A stretch of DNA of 64,000 bases from Rouxiella chamberiensis (GTDB lineage: Bacteria > Pseudomonadota > Gammaproteobacteria > Enterobacterales > Enterobacteriaceae). Below the pieces are notes generated by a model. The model was not told the DNA's origin and made no database searches. It saw only the letters and a list, made by a program, of their open reading frames with translations. The DNA is taken from NCBI RefSeq assembly GCF_026967475.1, contig NZ_CP114058.1, positions 124,001-188,000 of the forward strand, written 5' to 3'. The position numbers were made by a program, and so were the translations under genes. Positions 27,206 to 38,150 of the stretch are shown here, one piece after another. How positions within the stretch are numbered: position 1 is the stretch's first letter; each line of letters opens with the position of its first letter.

Positions 27206-28495
27206 GTGGCAAAGACTGACGTTTCAAAAAAATTGCAGGCTATTCGCGGCATGAACGATTACCTGCCCGCAGATACTGCGTTATGGCAGCGTATTGAAGG
27301 AACGCTCAAACAGGTTTTAGGGACTTACGGCTACAACGAAATCCGTATGCCGATTGTAGAGCAGACCCCGTTATTCAAGCGCGCGATCGGTGAAGTGACC
27401 GACGTGGTTGAAAAAGAGATGTATACCTTCGAAGACCGCAATGGCGAAAGCCTGACACTGCGTCCCGAAGGCACCGCTGGCTGCGTTCGCGCCGGTATCG
27501 AACATGGTCTGCTGTACAATCAGGAACAGCGCTTGTGGTACATCGGCCCGATGTTCCGTTACGAGCGTCCGCAGAAAGGCCGCTATCGTCAATTCAACCA
27601 GCTGGGTGTCGAAGTCTTTGGTCTGAACGGACCCGATGTCGACGCCGAGCTCATCATGCTGACCGCCCGCTGGTGGCGCGAGCTGGGTATCGCCGAACAC
27701 GTTGCGCTTGAGCTTAACTCCATAGGTTCGCTCGAGGCCCGTGCCAACTATCGCGATGCGCTGGTTGCCTTCCTTGAACAGCATAAAGACAAGCTCGACG
27801 AAGACTGCAAACGCCGTATGTACAGCAATCCGCTGCGCGTTCTGGATTCCAAGAATCCTGACGTCCAGGCCCTGCTGAACGATGCGCCGGCGTTGGCGGA
27901 TTACCTCGATGAGGAATCTCGCGAACACTTTGCAGGTCTGTGTGAACTTTTGAGCCTCGCAGGTATCCCATATACGGTTAATCAGCGTCTGGTACGCGGT
28001 CTGGACTACTACAACCGCACCGTATTCGAGTGGGTCACCACAAGTCTTGGTGCGCAAGGTACAGTCTGTGCCGGTGGACGTTACGACGGCCTGGTCGAAC
28101 AGCTTGGCGGACGTGCGACGCCGGCAGTCGGTTTTGCCATGGGTCTGGAGCGTCTGGTGCTGCTGGTTCAGGCGGTCAATCCTGAATTCAAGGCGCCGGC
28201 AACGGTCGATGCCTACGTGATTTCTTCGGGTGCGGGTACACAGGGTGCGGCCATGTTGCTGGCCGAGAAACTGCGTGATGCATTGCCGGAGCTGAAAGTG
28301 ATGACCAACTACGGCGGCGGCAACTTCAAGAAACAGTTTGCGCGCGCCGACAAATGGGGAGCGCGTATCGCTCTGGTATTAGGTGAGGATGAAGTCGCGG
28401 CTCAGCAGGTAGTGGTTAAAGACCTGCAAAGTGGTGAGCAAGAAACACTGGCGCAGAGCGAACTGGCTGTGCGTCTGGCCTCGATGTTAGGTTAA
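27206..28495 (+). CDS. hisS: Histidyl-tRNA synthetase
   Basis: This class II aminoacyl-tRNA synthetase charges tRNA-His and is essential for translation. It starts with GTG as in E. coli and has 429 residues. Class II motifs are present: motif 2 ([19 protein letters not shown] near residue 110), the histidine-binding motifs [15 protein letters not shown] near residue 257 and [14 protein letters not shown] near residue 285, and motif 3 ([11 protein letters not shown] near residue 308). A C-terminal anticodon-binding domain follows. It is 13 bases upstream of yfgM. Confidence 0.97.
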   Translation: MAKTDVSKKLQAIRGMNDYLPADTALWQRIEGTLKQVLGTYGYNEIRMPIVEQTPLFKRAIGEVTDVVEKEMYTFEDRNGESLTLRPEGTAGCVRAGIEHGLLYNQEQRLWYIGPMFRYERPQKGRYRQFNQLGVEVFGLNGPDVDAELIMLTARWWRELGIAEHVALELNSIGSLEARANYRDALVAFLEQHKDKLDEDCKRRMYSNPLRVLDSKNPDVQALLNDAPALADYLDEESREHFAGLCELLSLAGIPYTVNQRLVRGLDYYNRTVFEWVTTSLGAQGTVCAGGRYDGLVEQLGGRATPAVGFAMGLERLVLLVQAVNPEFKAPATVDAYVISSGAGTQGAAMLLAEKLRDALPELKVMTNYGGGNFKKQFARADKWGARIALVLGEDEVAAQQVVVKDLQSGEQETLAQSELAVRLASMLG

Positions 28496-28508
28496 GGAGA
28501 AGGACCAC

Positions 28509-29129
28509 GTGGAAGTCTATACCACTGAAAACGAACAGGTTGATGCCGTCCGCCGCTTCTTTGCCGAAAATGGTAAAGCGCTGGCCGTTGGCGTCGTGCT
28601 GGGGATTGCTGCCCTGGGTGGATGGCGTTACTGGCAGTCGCACGAAAATACGGCCCTGACAGAGGCTTCGGCTTCCTATCAGCAGGCCAGCAGCGCACTG
28701 GCCGACAACAAGGCCGACGGCGTGGCCGGTCTGCAAAAATTCGCCGAGAACAACAGCAACAGCTACGGCGTATTCGCAGCGCTTGAGCTTGCCGAACACT
28801 TCGTTCAGGCAAAAGATTTTACCAATGCCGAGAAACAGCTGACGCAGGCAAGCCAACTTTCCAAAGACGACAATCTGGTTTCACTGGTTAACTACCGTCT
28901 GGCTCGCGTTCAGTTGCAGGAAAACAAGCTGGACGACGCGCTGAAAACCCTCGACAACGTGAAGGGTGACGGTTGGATGGCAATGCAACAAGAGGTTCGT
29001 GGTGACGTTCTGCTCGCGAAGGGCGACACCAAGGGAGCCAGGGATGCATACAGTAAAGGCCTTGATTCCAAGCCATCTCAAACGCTGCAAACCATGCTGC
29101 GTATGAAATTGAACAATTTATCCAGCTAA
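28509..29129 (+). CDS. yfgM: SecYEG-associated ancillary protein YfgM
   Basis: YfgM is a single-pass inner-membrane protein that works with PpiD at the SecYEG translocon and influences periplasmic chaperone traffic and the Rcs response. The 206 residues have a short cytoplasmic N-terminus (EVYTTENEQVDAVRRFF), one membrane helix at about residues 24-40 and periplasmic TPR-like repeats. The GTG start is supported by AAGGAGAAGG six bases upstream. It is part of the hisS-yfgM-bamB group. Confidence 0.93.
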   Translation: MEVYTTENEQVDAVRRFFAENGKALAVGVVLGIAALGGWRYWQSHENTALTEASASYQQASSALADNKADGVAGLQKFAENNSNSYGVFAALELAEHFVQAKDFTNAEKQLTQASQLSKDDNLVSLVNYRLARVQLQENKLDDALKTLDNVKGDGWMAMQQEVRGDVLLAKGDTKGARDAYSKGLDSKPSQTLQTMLRMKLNNLSS

Positions 29130-29140
29130 GGGGAACCCCG

Positions 29141-30322
29141 ATGCATTTGCGTAAAACACTCTTGGTGGGCGTCGTATCCGTTGCCCTGCTGAGTGGCTGT
29201 TCCTTATTCGGCGGCGAAGAAGACGTAGTGAAAATGTCTCCACTGCCAAAAGTTGAAAATCAGTTCACACCGACCGAAGTGTGGAGCACGTCCGTCGGTG
29301 ACGGCGTAGGCGACTACTATTCTCACCTGCATCCGGCCTGGAAAGACAACACCATTTATGCTGCCGATCGTTTTGGTATCGTCAAGGCGCTTGACGCCGA
29401 CAACGGTAAAGAAAAGTGGAAAGTCGACCTGTCCGAAAATCCGGGCTTCTTCTCGAGCAACATCTCTGCACAGCTTTCCGGTGGCGTAACGGTTGATGGT
29501 TCAAACCTGTATATCGGCAGCGAAAAAGCCGTGGTCTACTCGCTGAATACCGCCGATGGTACGCAGGCGTGGCAGACCAAGGTCGCGGGCGAAGCAATTT
29601 CCCGTCCTGTAGTCAGCGACGGTCTGGTGCTTATCCACACCGGTAACGGCATCCTGCAGGCGCTGAATCAGAAAGACGGCACCATCGCATGGAGCGCCAA
29701 CCTTGATATGCCTACGCTTTCCCTGCGCGGTGAATCCGCTCCGGCGACCGCCTTTGGTGCCGCCATTGTCGGTGGCGACAATGGTCGCGTCAGCGCAGTG
29801 CTGATGAAAGAAGGCCAGATGATTTGGCAGCAGCGTATTTCCGAGCCAAGCGGTGCGACTGAAATCGACCGTCTGAGCGATGTCGATACCACGCCGGTTA
29901 TCGCCAATGGCGTTATCTACACCATTGCCTACAACGGTAATCTGGTGGCGATGGACTTGCGCAGCGGCCAGATCATGTGGAAACGCGAAGTCGGTTCAGT
30001 GAACAACATTCTGGTTGAAGGCGACCGCATCTATCTGGTCGACCAAAACGACCGCGTGATGGCGCTGAATACCGAAGGTGGCGTCACCATCTGGACCCAG
30101 AGCGAGTTGCTTCACCGCAACCTGACCGCGCCGGTTCTGTACAACGGCTTTATCGTGGTCGGCGATGCAGAAGGTTACATGCACTGGCTGAACACCAATG
30201 ACGGACGCTTTGTCGCCCAGCAGAAAGTAGACTCTTCAGGTCTGCTGAGTGCACCGGTTGTGGCCAGTGACAAGCTGGTGGTGCAGGCCAAAGGTGGCGA
30301 AGTTTACTCCTTCAAACGCTGA
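29141..30322 (+). CDS. bamB: Outer-membrane assembly lipoprotein BamB
   Basis: BamB is an eight-bladed beta-propeller lipoprotein of the BAM complex that inserts beta-barrel proteins, including the OprD-type porins encoded in this window. It has 393 residues, with a lipoprotein signal ending in LLSGC at residue 20 and repeated PQQ-like blades containing AxDxxxGxxxW-type motifs (ALDADNGKEKWK, ALNQKDGTIAW, AMDLRSGQIMWK). It follows yfgM by 11 bases. A tandem dispersed repeat lies directly downstream. Confidence 0.96.
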   Translation: MHLRKTLLVGVVSVALLSGCSLFGGEEDVVKMSPLPKVENQFTPTEVWSTSVGDGVGDYYSHLHPAWKDNTIYAADRFGIVKALDADNGKEKWKVDLSENPGFFSSNISAQLSGGVTVDGSNLYIGSEKAVVYSLNTADGTQAWQTKVAGEAISRPVVSDGLVLIHTGNGILQALNQKDGTIAWSANLDMPTLSLRGESAPATAFGAAIVGGDNGRVSAVLMKEGQMIWQQRISEPSGATEIDRLSDVDTTPVIANGVIYTIAYNGNLVAMDLRSGQIMWKREVGSVNNILVEGDRIYLVDQNDRVMALNTEGGVTIWTQSELLHRNLTAPVLYNGFIVVGDAEGYMHWLNTNDGRFVAQQKVDSSGLLSAPVVASDKLVVQAKGGEVYSFKR

Positions 30323-30334
30323 AATCTGGCGTCC

Positions 30335-30671
30335 TTGACGCGGTAGCTTTGTTGGCTTCATGAGTTCACCCCGGTCACTTACTTGAGTAAGCTCCCGGGG
30401 ATTCGCTCACTTGCCGCCGCGCTACCACGCCAATGACCTGGATTTTATCTGATGTGTTTGACGCGGTAGCTTTGTTGGCTTCATGAATTCACCCCGGTCA
30501 CTTACTTGAGTAAGCTCCCGGGGATTCGCTCACTTGCTGCCGCGCTACCACGCCAATGACCTGGATTTCATCTGATGTGTTTGACGCTGTAGCTTTGTTG
30601 GCTTCACGAGTTCACCCCGGTCACTTACTTGAGTAAGCTCCCGGGGATTCGCTCACTTGCCGCCGCGCTAC
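30335..30671. repeat. Tandem 123-bp intergenic repeat, two full copies and a partial third
   Basis: Copies begin at 30335, 30458 and 30581, exactly 123 bases apart, each with TTGACGC(G/T)GTAGCTTTG. The third stops after 91 bases, at GCCGCGCTAC. Each copy contains the inverted repeat CCCCGG ... CCGGGG around TTACTTGAGTAA, able to fold into a strong hairpin. Copies differ at only a few positions (for example CATGAG/CATGAA/CACGAG), so the triplication is recent. The element resembles intergenic palindromic repeats found downstream of genes in Yersinia and Serratia relatives. It may insulate bamB from der or end transcription. Confidence 0.9.
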
Positions 30672-30709
30672 AAGTTTCAATTACTTTGGGTTTAAATCCC
30701 TATCAAGGG

Positions 30710-30758
30710 TATAATAGTTTCGCCATTAAACGGCTCCTGAATTGCTCAGGGGCCGTTT
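30710..30758 (+). promoter_or_regulatory. Candidate der promoter and leader hairpin
   Basis: A TATAAT hexamer at 30710-30715 follows the last repeat. A 13-base-pair stem (AAACGGCTCCTGA with TCAGGGGCCGTTT, one G-T pair, loop ATTGC) at 30728-30758 comes next. No U-tract follows, so this is more likely a leader structure than a terminator. The -35 element is poor. Confidence 0.5.
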
Positions 30759-30897
30759 CGTATTCTAAAATCAGCAAAAATGGTTATTCTTTTTGTTGTA
30801 AGAAATTGAATTTTAATGATTTGCATTATAGCGATTGGTTGTCCCCGCCTTCGGGCTATGCACAATTTGTTGGCTGTAAAAAAATGAGGCTCCAAAA

Positions 30898-32379
30898 ATG
30901 ATACCTGTCGTCGCGCTAGTTGGGCGCCCGAATGTGGGTAAATCCACCTTATTTAACCGTTTGACCAAGACGCGTGATGCGTTGGTGGCGGATTTCCCCG
31001 GGCTAACGCGTGACCGCAAGTATGGTCGTGCCGAGATCGAGGGTAACGAATTCATCATCGTTGATACCGGGGGTATCGACGGTACCGAAGACGGCGTTGA
31101 AACCCGCATGGCGGGGCAATCGCTGCTGGCTATCGAAGAAGCCGATATCGTGCTGTTCATGGTCGATGCCCGTGCAGGCGTGATGCCTGCCGATCAGGGT
31201 ATCGCCCAGCACTTGCGCAGCCGTCAAAAAGCGACGTTCCTGGTCGCCAACAAAACCGACGGTCTTGATGCCGACAGCGCAACCGCCGATTTCTACTCGC
31301 TGGGTCTGGGCGAAGTCTACGCGATCGCGGCTTCCCACGGCCGTGGCGTAACTCAGCTTATCGAGCACGTGCTGGTGCCTTTCGTCGGTGAAAAGCCCGA
31401 AGAAGTCGAGCTGACCGAAGAAGAGGCCAATGCGGCCTATTGGGCAGAGCAGCTTGGTGAAAACGATGCTATCCCGGAAGATGTCGAAGACGACTTCGAC
31501 CCGACCACCTTGCCTATCAAGCTGGCTATCGTCGGACGTCCCAACGTGGGTAAATCAACGTTAACCAACCGCATTCTGGGTGAAGACCGCGTCGTCGTCT
31601 ATGACATGCCGGGCACCACCCGCGACAGCATCTATATCCCGATGGTACGCGACGAGCGCGAATATGTGCTTATCGATACCGCCGGTGTGCGCAAGCGCGG
31701 AAAAGTCACCGAAACCGTCGAGAAATTCTCGGTAATCAAAACGTTGCAGGCCATCGAAGATGCCAACGTCGTGATGCTGGTTATCGATGCACGCGAAGGT
31801 ATTTCGGATCAGGACCTGTCACTGCTGGGCTTCATCCTCAACAGCGGTCGCTCGCTGGTGATCGTGGTGAACAAATGGGACGGCATGTCTCAGGAACAGC
31901 GCGATGCCGTGAAAGATACCCTCGACCTGCGTCTTGGTTTCATCGACTTTGCCCGTATTCACTTCATCTCCGCGCTTCATGGCAGCGGTGTGGGCAATCT
32001 GTTTGAATCCGTGAACGAAGCCTATAACTGTGCGACTAAACGTGTAGGCACCTCACTGCTGACGCGTATCATGCAGATGGCAGCTGACGATCACCAGCCA
32101 CCGCTGGTTAATGGTCGCCGCGTGAAGCTGAAATATGCGCATGCGGGCGGTTACAACCCGCCTATCGTGGTTATTCACGGTAATCAGGTTAAAGATCTGG
32201 CCGATTCCTATAAGCGTTACTTGATGAACTACTTCCGTCGTTCACTGGAGATTATGGGTACGCCAATCCGTATTCAGTTCAAAGAGGGTGAAAACCCGTT
32301 TGAAGGAAAACGCAACCTGCTGACGCCAAACCAGATGCGTAAACGTAAACGTTTGATGTCGCACCTGAAAAAGAAATAA
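30898..32379 (+). CDS. der: Ribosome biogenesis GTPase Der (EngA)
   Basis: Der is an essential tandem GTPase needed for 50S ribosome maturation. The 493 residues hold two G domains. The first P-loop is [13 protein letters not shown] at residue 8 and the second is [13 protein letters not shown] near residue 210. The switch motifs DTGGI and DTAGV and the NKxD motifs (NKTD, NKWD) are complete. A KH-like C-terminal domain with a basic tail ([13 protein letters not shown]) follows. The gene is intact and at the usual place after bamB. Confidence 0.97.
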   Translation: MIPVVALVGRPNVGKSTLFNRLTKTRDALVADFPGLTRDRKYGRAEIEGNEFIIVDTGGIDGTEDGVETRMAGQSLLAIEEADIVLFMVDARAGVMPADQGIAQHLRSRQKATFLVANKTDGLDADSATADFYSLGLGEVYAIAASHGRGVTQLIEHVLVPFVGEKPEEVELTEEEANAAYWAEQLGENDAIPEDVEDDFDPTTLPIKLAIVGRPNVGKSTLTNRILGEDRVVVYDMPGTTRDSIYIPMVRDEREYVLIDTAGVRKRGKVTETVEKFSVIKTLQAIEDANVVMLVIDAREGISDQDLSLLGFILNSGRSLVIVVNKWDGMSQEQRDAVKDTLDLRLGFIDFARIHFISALHGSGVGNLFESVNEAYNCATKRVGTSLLTRIMQMAADDHQPPLVNGRRVKLKYAHAGGYNPPIVVIHGNQVKDLADSYKRYLMNYFRRSLEIMGTPIRIQFKEGENPFEGKRNLLTPNQMRKRKRLMSHLKKK

Positions 32380-32386
32380 TTTCTGT

Positions 32387-32421
32387 CATCATCGCCGAGC
32401 TCAATCCTCTTGGTGATGATG
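32387..32421 (+). terminator. Hairpin after der
   Basis: CATCATCGCC and GGTGATGATG form a ten-base-pair stem with one G-U pair, eight bases after the der stop. There is no immediate T-run, so it may work with Rho or as a 3'-end stabiliser. Confidence 0.5.
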
Positions 32422-32570
32422 TGATAAAAGCTGTATCTCGCCTTGTCGACCTCGGTTGAAAAGTGTGGGATACAGTTTTTTTTGCTTTTTTTCGCAAAAT
32501 CGCGCCAGATCGCGGCTTATTGTTTAATTCTTCTTCACTTGAGCGCACTAAATTACCAATACAGGTTATA

Positions 32571-32581
32571 GGGACTATAAT
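32571..32581 (+). promoter_or_regulatory. Candidate katE -10 element (RpoS-type)
   Basis: GGGACTATAAT contains CTATAAT, which is close to the RpoS-preferred extended -10 (CTATACT). It sits 46 bases before the katE start. E. coli katE is an RpoS-dependent gene. No clear -35 is seen, as is common for RpoS promoters. Confidence 0.5.
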
Positions 32582-32626
32582 TTTTGGGTTACCCGATTTT
32601 TATGTTCCATTTGAGGAGTGTCGTGA

Positions 32627-34886
32627 ATGTCAGACAATAATGAAAACGTACAGGGCAAGAAGAACGTTTCAGAACATAAGACAGATTCTGTGAAGCCGCA
32701 CTTGGACGATACCTCACCGCCAGGCGCACCACTCAAACCTCAAAACAGCATCAGCCCGCCAGGTGCCGAACCCACCGCACCCGGTTCAGAAAAAATCCCT
32801 CTGTCACCAATGACAAGCTGGAACAGCTCGAGCCCTATCGCGATTATCCCGAAAATCAGGCGCTGCGCACCGATCAGGGGATCCGCATTTCGGATAACCA
32901 GAACTCGTTGAAGGCAGGCGGTTCGCGGCTCTACGCTGCTTGAAGACTTCATGCTGCGTGAAAAGATAACCCATTTCGACCATGAGCGTATCCCCGAGAG
33001 GGTGGTTCACGCGCGTGGCGCAGCGGCACACGGTTATTTCCAGGTTTATCAATCCATCGAGATGCTGACAAAAGCCGGTTTCCTCGTCGATCCTTCGCTC
33101 AAGACACCGGTATTCGTGCGTTTCTCCACCGTCCAAGGCTCGCGCGGTTCGGCGGATTCGGTAAGGGATATTCGCGGATTTGCCACCAAATTCTATACGC
33201 AGGAAGGTAATTTCGACCTCGTTGGCAACAATACGCCGATCTTCTTTATTCAGGATGCCATTAAATTCCCGGATTTCGTGCACGCCGTTAAACCCGAACC
33301 GCACAATGAAATTCCACAGGGGCAGAGTGCGCATGACACCTTCTGGGATTATGTGTCTCTGCAGCCTGAAACCTTGCACAATGTCATGTGGGCGATGTCC
33401 GACCGCGGCATTCCGCGCAGCTACCGCATGATGGAAGGGTTCGGCATTCACAGCTACAAGATGATCAATGCCGAAGGCAAGAGCCACTTCGTGCGTTTCC
33501 ACTGGAAACCGACCTGTGGCGCGGCATCTCTGATTTGGGATGAAGCGCAGGTACTGACCGGCCGTGACCCTGACTTCCACCGTCGCGAGCTGTGGGAATC
33601 CATCGAAGCCGGTGATTATCCGGAATACGAACTGGGCTTGCAGATCATTCCTGAAGAAGACGAAGAGAAGTTCGATTTCGATATTCTCGACGCCACCAAA
33701 TTGATTCCTGAATCGCTGGTACCGGTTCAAATCGTCGGCAAAATGGTGCTGGATCGCAATCCGGACAACTATTTCAGTGAAACGGAACAGGTTGCATTCT
33801 GTCCGGGCAATATCGTGCCGGGCCTCGATTTCTCTGATGATCCCCTGCTGCAAGGGCGTCTGGTTCTCGTATCTCGATACCCAGATCAGTCGTCTCGGCG
33901 GGCCGAACTTCCATGAAATTCCGATTAATAAACCGGTATGTCCGTTCCATAATCATCAGCGTGACGGCATGCATCGCATGGGCATTTCAGGTGCGCCAAA
34001 CTACGAGCCGAATTCGCTGAACAACAACTGGCCGCGCGAGACGCCACCGGCTGCGGCAAATGGCGGATTTGCGACCCAACCTCAGGCGGTGAGCGGTGAA
34101 AAAATCCGTCGTCGCAGTGAAACCTTTGCCGATTATTATTCGCATCCACGACTATTCTGGTTGAGCCAGACGGAAACCGAGCAGGCGCACATTGTCGGCG
34201 CATTCAGTTTTGAGCTGGGGAAAGTCGTGCGTCCGTGGATACGTGAACGCGCCGTCGATCAACTGACCTATATCGATCACAGCCTGGCGAGTCAGGTCGC
34301 GAAAAATCTGGGTATCGAGCTGACGCAGGAGCAGCTTTCGCACCCGATCCCGGATGCCGTTAGTGGTCTGGACAGCGACGAAGCGCTGAGCCTGTACGCC
34401 AACAAAATTCACCCCGTGAAATCACGTCAGGTCGCGATTCTCGTGGCCGATGGCGTGTGTGGCGATTCGGTCGACAAGATTGTGACCGAGCTGAATGCCC
34501 TGGGCGTGCATACCAAAATCTTCGCGCCGCATCTTGGCAAGGTTAATACGTTGCAGGGCGGTGAAATCGCCGTTGACGGGACCATCGAAGGCAATCCGTC
34601 CGTTACCGTCGATGCCGTTATCGTGCCAACCGGTGCGGACAGCATTGCGGCTCTGAAGAAAAACGGCAATGCCAAAAACTATCTGTTGCAGGCGTTCAAG
34701 CATCTGAAAGCTATCGGTTTGCAGGGCGATGCATTGGAACTCTACCAGTCTCTGCCGTTGCCTCAACCGGATGAGGGTGTGCTGGTCGATGACGATGCCA
34801 ATCTGTTGACCGACAACTTTGTGGAAGCCTTGAAAAAGCACCGCGTCTGGTCGCGTGAAGCGGCTGCACAGGAAGTGCCGGCATAA
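32627..34886 (+). pseudogene. katE: Catalase HPII, three frameshifts
   Basis: HPII is the large-subunit heme catalase of stationary phase that degrades hydrogen peroxide. The N-terminal extension (MSDNNENVQGKKNVSEH) begins at 32627 after GAGGAG. The core includes the catalytic histidine region [14 protein letters not shown] and the substrate-channel and asparagine region [16 protein letters not shown]. The C-terminal flavodoxin-like domain ends RVWSREAAAQEVPA. Frame breaks occur at 32790-32799 (A6/CCC run), at 32920-32921 (extra G before TTCGC) and at 33862-33863 (extra G before TTCTC). Correcting each by one base gives 752 residues, against 753 in E. coli. As read, no active catalase could be made. 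It carries a quarter of all indels found in broken genes here. Confidence 0.88.
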
Positions 34887-34888
34887 CG

Positions 34889-34921
34889 TAAAAAACGCCT
34901 GACGACAAGTCGGGCGCTTTT
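34889..34921 (+). terminator. katE terminator
   Basis: CGCCTGAC and GTCGGGCG pair (one G-U) around GACAA, with an A-run before and CTTTT after. Confidence 0.75.
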
Positions 34922-34929
34922 AGGCGGAT

Positions 34930-34966
34930 AAAAAAATGCGCGCTGTTAATCACAGGGCGCATTTTC
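34930..34966. terminator. Bidirectional terminator between katE and xseA
   Basis: AAAATGCGC and GCGCATTTT form the stem, extended by CTGT/ACAG. A- and T-runs flank it on both sides. It serves the convergent xseA gene as well as any katE read-through. Confidence 0.82.
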
Positions 34967-34984
34967 TCGTTCAGGAGTCAGCTG

Positions 34985-36361
34985 TCAGGCTTTGCGTCGG
35001 CTTTTGGCTTTCGCTTCCAGCGGCGTTACCTGAACCACTTCGCTTTCGACCCAGCCATCGGAAAGTCGCGTTCTTAGCGTTTCACCGCGGCTTATCTGCG
35101 CGGTATTTTTCAGCAACTCACCTTTTGGCGTTGTCGTAACACTATAACCGCGCGCAAGCGTTGCCAGCGGACTGACCGCCTCAAGCTGGGTGCAGGCCGT
35201 TCCGAAACGCCGACGTTGCTCGCCTAACTGGCTGGACATCGCCTGTTGTAGACGATACTGGAGCTTCTGCACCCGCTGCTGCATCAGATGGACGCGGCGC
35301 TGCGGTTGATGCTGACTCAGGCGTTGTTGCAGATTCTGGGTGCGGCGCAACAGGCGGCGCAGATGATTTTGCATTGCGTCATCGAGGCGGCTTCGCAGCT
35401 TGAACAACGCCGTTTGCTGGCGGGCAAGCCGCAAATGCGGATGCTGTTGCTGAAGGCGATGATTCAGACGGGTAAAACGCTGCGCCATCTGCGCCAGATA
35501 ATAGTCCATCGCCATTTCCAGACGCTGCTGCTGTGACTGAATCTGTCGCAGCAATTCAAGCTGATTGCGACTGATCAGTTCAGCTGCCGCCGAAGGCGTA
35601 GGCGCGCGCAGGTCAGCCACAAAATCGGCGATGGTCACGTCGGTTTCATGCCCTACGGCGCTGACAACAGGCAGGCGGCTGGCGAAAATCGCGCGCGCCA
35701 CCCGTTCGTCATTGAAACTCGACAGGTCTTCCAGCGAACCGCCTCCGCGCCCGACGATGAGCACGTCACACTCCTGACGCTGATTGGCAAGCGTAATGGC
35801 GCGCACGATTTGCAGCGGCGCATCGACGCCTTGCACGGCGGTGGGGTAGATGATGACGGGCAGAGAAGGATCACGGCGCTTGAGTACCTGCAGGATATCG
35901 TGCAACGCCGCACCGCTCGCAGACGTTATCACGCCCACGCATTTGGCGGGCGAGGGCAGGGCCTGCTTGTGTTCGGCATCAAACAGCCCTTCTGCCGACA
36001 GCATCTGCTTGAGCATCTCAAACTGCTGCTGCAACAGACCGTCGCCCGCAGGCTGCATGCTTTCGGCAATAAGCTGGTAGTCGCCGCGCGGCTCGTACAG
36101 GGTAACGGAGGCTCGCACCAGCACCTGCTGACCATTTTGCGGACGGAAGGTCGTGCGTCGATTGCTGTTGCGAAACATCGCGCATTTGACCTGCGAGCGC
36201 GCGTCTTTAAGTGTGAAGTACCAGTGACCGGAAGAGGGTTGCGAGAAGTTGGAGATTTCACCGGAGAGCCAAACCTGACCCATCTCGTTTTCCAGCAACT
36301 CACGGACCGTCTGGTTAAGGCGGCTCACGGTAAAAATGGGTGGCGAAGAAGGTAGTGGCAT
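34985..36361 (-). CDS. xseA: Exodeoxyribonuclease VII large subunit
   Basis: XseA is the catalytic large subunit of the single-strand exonuclease VII, acting in mismatch and recombination repair. The 458 residues start with an OB-fold ([20 protein letters not shown] near residue 30). The catalytic core contains [14 protein letters not shown] near residue 142, [10 protein letters not shown] near residue 203 and [20 protein letters not shown] near residue 234. A long coiled-coil rich in Q, R and L follows at about residues 270-390, which contacts XseB. It is divergent from guaB, the standard arrangement. Confidence 0.96.
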   Translation of the reverse strand: MPLPSSPPIFTVSRLNQTVRELLENEMGQVWLSGEISNFSQPSSGHWYFTLKDARSQVKCAMFRNSNRRTTFRPQNGQQVLVRASVTLYEPRGDYQLIAESMQPAGDGLLQQQFEMLKQMLSAEGLFDAEHKQALPSPAKCVGVITSASGAALHDILQVLKRRDPSLPVIIYPTAVQGVDAPLQIVRAITLANQRQECDVLIVGRGGGSLEDLSSFNDERVARAIFASRLPVVSAVGHETDVTIADFVADLRAPTPSAAAELISRNQLELLRQIQSQQQRLEMAMDYYLAQMAQRFTRLNHRLQQQHPHLRLARQQTALFKLRSRLDDAMQNHLRRLLRRTQNLQQRLSQHQPQRRVHLMQQRVQKLQYRLQQAMSSQLGEQRRRFGTACTQLEAVSPLATLARGYSVTTTPKGELLKNTAQISRGETLRTRLSDGWVESEVVQVTPLEAKAKSRRKA

Positions 36362-36462
36362 GTGACCCGGATCGAATTCGAAAACAGAGACTTAATCAAT
36401 CGATACTACAGGCAGATACGAGGTAATCAAGAAGTTTTTATTAAAATTGTGAAATAGTACTA

Positions 36463-36489
36463 GAGCAAACGATTAAGTGCCTGTATACT
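36463..36489 (+). promoter_or_regulatory. guaB promoter with a PurR-like box
   Basis: TATACT at 36484-36489 is a good -10. GAGCAAACGATTAAGT at 36463-36478 resembles the PurR operator core (GCAAACGTTT) and covers the -35 zone. PurR control of guaBA is known in E. coli. The right half of the box is degenerate, so the call is tentative. Confidence 0.5.
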
Positions 36490-36543
36490 CTCGCTGCAAT
36501 ATTTTATCTTTTCTCCGCATACCATCTTGGTGAGATATTGCCC

Positions 36544-38010
36544 ATGCTACGTTTAAAGAAAGAAGCTCTAACGTTTGACGACGTCCTCCTCGTACCAGCT
36601 CACTCCACAGTTCTGCCTAATACTGCCGATCTTGGCACGCAGCTGACCGCTAAAATCCGTCTGAACATTCCTATGCTCTCTGCAGCCATGGACACGGTTA
36701 CCGAAGCAAACCTGGCCATTGCTCTGGCTCAGGAAGGCGGGATGGGTTTCATTCATAAAAACATGTCCATCGAGCGTCAGGCTGAAGAAGTCCGCCGCGT
36801 GAAAAAACATGAAAGCGGCGTTGTTGCCGATCCTAAAACCGTGACACCTTCCACGACCCTGCGTCAGGTGAAGGAACTCACTGAAATCAACGGTTTTGCC
36901 GGTTATCCTGTTGTGACGGAAGCCAACGAACTGGTCGGTATCATTACCGGTCGTGACGTGCGCTTCGTAACCGATCTGGAGCAGCCTGTTACTGCGGTTA
37001 TGACCCCGAAAGAGCGTCTGGTTACCGTTAAAGAAGGCGAAGCGCGTGAAGTCGTTCTGCAGAAAATGCACGAAAAACGCGTTGAGAAGGCGCTGGTTGT
37101 CGACAGCCAGTTCCACCTGATTGGTATGATTACCGTTAAAGACTTCCAGAAAGCGGAACGTAAACCTAACGCCTGTAAAGATGAAAACGGCAGCCTGCGT
37201 GTCGGCGCTGCGGTTGGCGCAGGTGCGGGCAACGAAGAGCGTATCGATGCGCTGGTTGCGGCCGGTGTTGACGTGCTGCTGATAGATTCCTCTCACGGCC
37301 ATTCCGAAGGCGTTCTCGGCCGTATTCGTGCAACTCGCCAGAAATACCCTGATCTGCAAATCATCGGCGGCAACGTTGCCACCGGCGAAGGCGCAAAAGC
37401 GCTGGCAGATGCAGGCGTAAGCGCAGTGAAAGTGGGTATCGGCCCGGGTTCAATCTGTACTACCCGTATGGTTACCGGCGTAGGTGTTCCACAGATTACG
37501 GCGGTTTCCGATGCCGTCGAAGCGCTTGAAGGCACCGGTATTCCGGTCATCGCCGATGGCGGTATTCGTTTCTCCGGCGACATCGCCAAAGCCATCGCTG
37601 CGGGCGCAAGCTGCGTGATGGTCGGCGGCATGCTGGCTGGAACCGAAGAGTCTCCGGGCGAAATCGAACTGTATCAAGGTCGTGCATTCAAGTCTTACCG
37701 TGGTATGGGTTCCCTTGGCGCGATGTCCAAAGGGTCTTCCGACCGTTACTTCCAGAGCGATAACGCCGCCGACAAACTGGTACCGGAAGGTATCGAAGGC
37801 CGCGTTGCCTACAAAGGCCGCCTGAAAGAAATCGTGCATCAGCAAATGGGCGGTCTGCGCTCCTGTATGGGTCTGACCGGCTGTGCTACTATCCTCGACC
37901 TTCGTACCAAGGCTGAATTTGTTCGCATCAGCGGTGCCGGTATCCAGGAAAGTCATGTGCATGACGTGACTATCACCAAAGAGTCACCTAACTACCGCAT
38001 GGGCTCATAA
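36544..38010 (+). CDS. guaB: IMP dehydrogenase
   Basis: GuaB oxidises IMP to XMP with NAD+, the committed step to guanine nucleotides. From the ATG at 36544 there are 488 residues, as in E. coli. Two CBS domains lie at about residues 93-205 ([37 protein letters not shown]). The catalytic cysteine lies in [20 protein letters not shown] near residue 305, and the flap and active-site region GMGSLGAM and MGGLRSCMG follow. The C-terminus SPNYRMGS is conserved. It is the first gene of guaBA. Confidence 0.97.
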   Translation: MLRLKKEALTFDDVLLVPAHSTVLPNTADLGTQLTAKIRLNIPMLSAAMDTVTEANLAIALAQEGGMGFIHKNMSIERQAEEVRRVKKHESGVVADPKTVTPSTTLRQVKELTEINGFAGYPVVTEANELVGIITGRDVRFVTDLEQPVTAVMTPKERLVTVKEGEAREVVLQKMHEKRVEKALVVDSQFHLIGMITVKDFQKAERKPNACKDENGSLRVGAAVGAGAGNEERIDALVAAGVDVLLIDSSHGHSEGVLGRIRATRQKYPDLQIIGGNVATGEGAKALADAGVSAVKVGIGPGSICTTRMVTGVGVPQITAVSDAVEALEGTGIPVIADGGIRFSGDIAKAIAAGASCVMVGGMLAGTEESPGEIELYQGRAFKSYRGMGSLGAMSKGSSDRYFQSDNAADKLVPEGIEGRVAYKGRLKEIVHQQMGGLRSCMGLTGCATILDLRTKAEFVRISGAGIQESHVHDVTITKESPNYRMGS

Positions 38011-38150
38011 TAATATTGGCGTTGGCACGCTTTCTTTCGCAATGCTTGCCAACGTCTTGAATGAGCCGGTGTTTGAACCCGGTTTCGGCCGGGTTAATCA
38101 GTTTCTTAGTTATTTTCTTTAAAACTTTAACGCTCTGGAAAATCACCCGC

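Noticed and set aside
30629..30901. A 90-codon open frame across the third repeat copy and the der leader
   Set aside because: It starts inside the palindromic repeat, lacks a ribosome-binding site and codes for low-complexity sequence unlike any family I know.
34936..36355. Long plus-strand open frames opposite xseA (for example 35648-36355)
   Set aside because: They are antisense shadows of the GC-rich xseA gene. They have no ribosome-binding site or recognisable domain, while xseA is full length and fully conserved.
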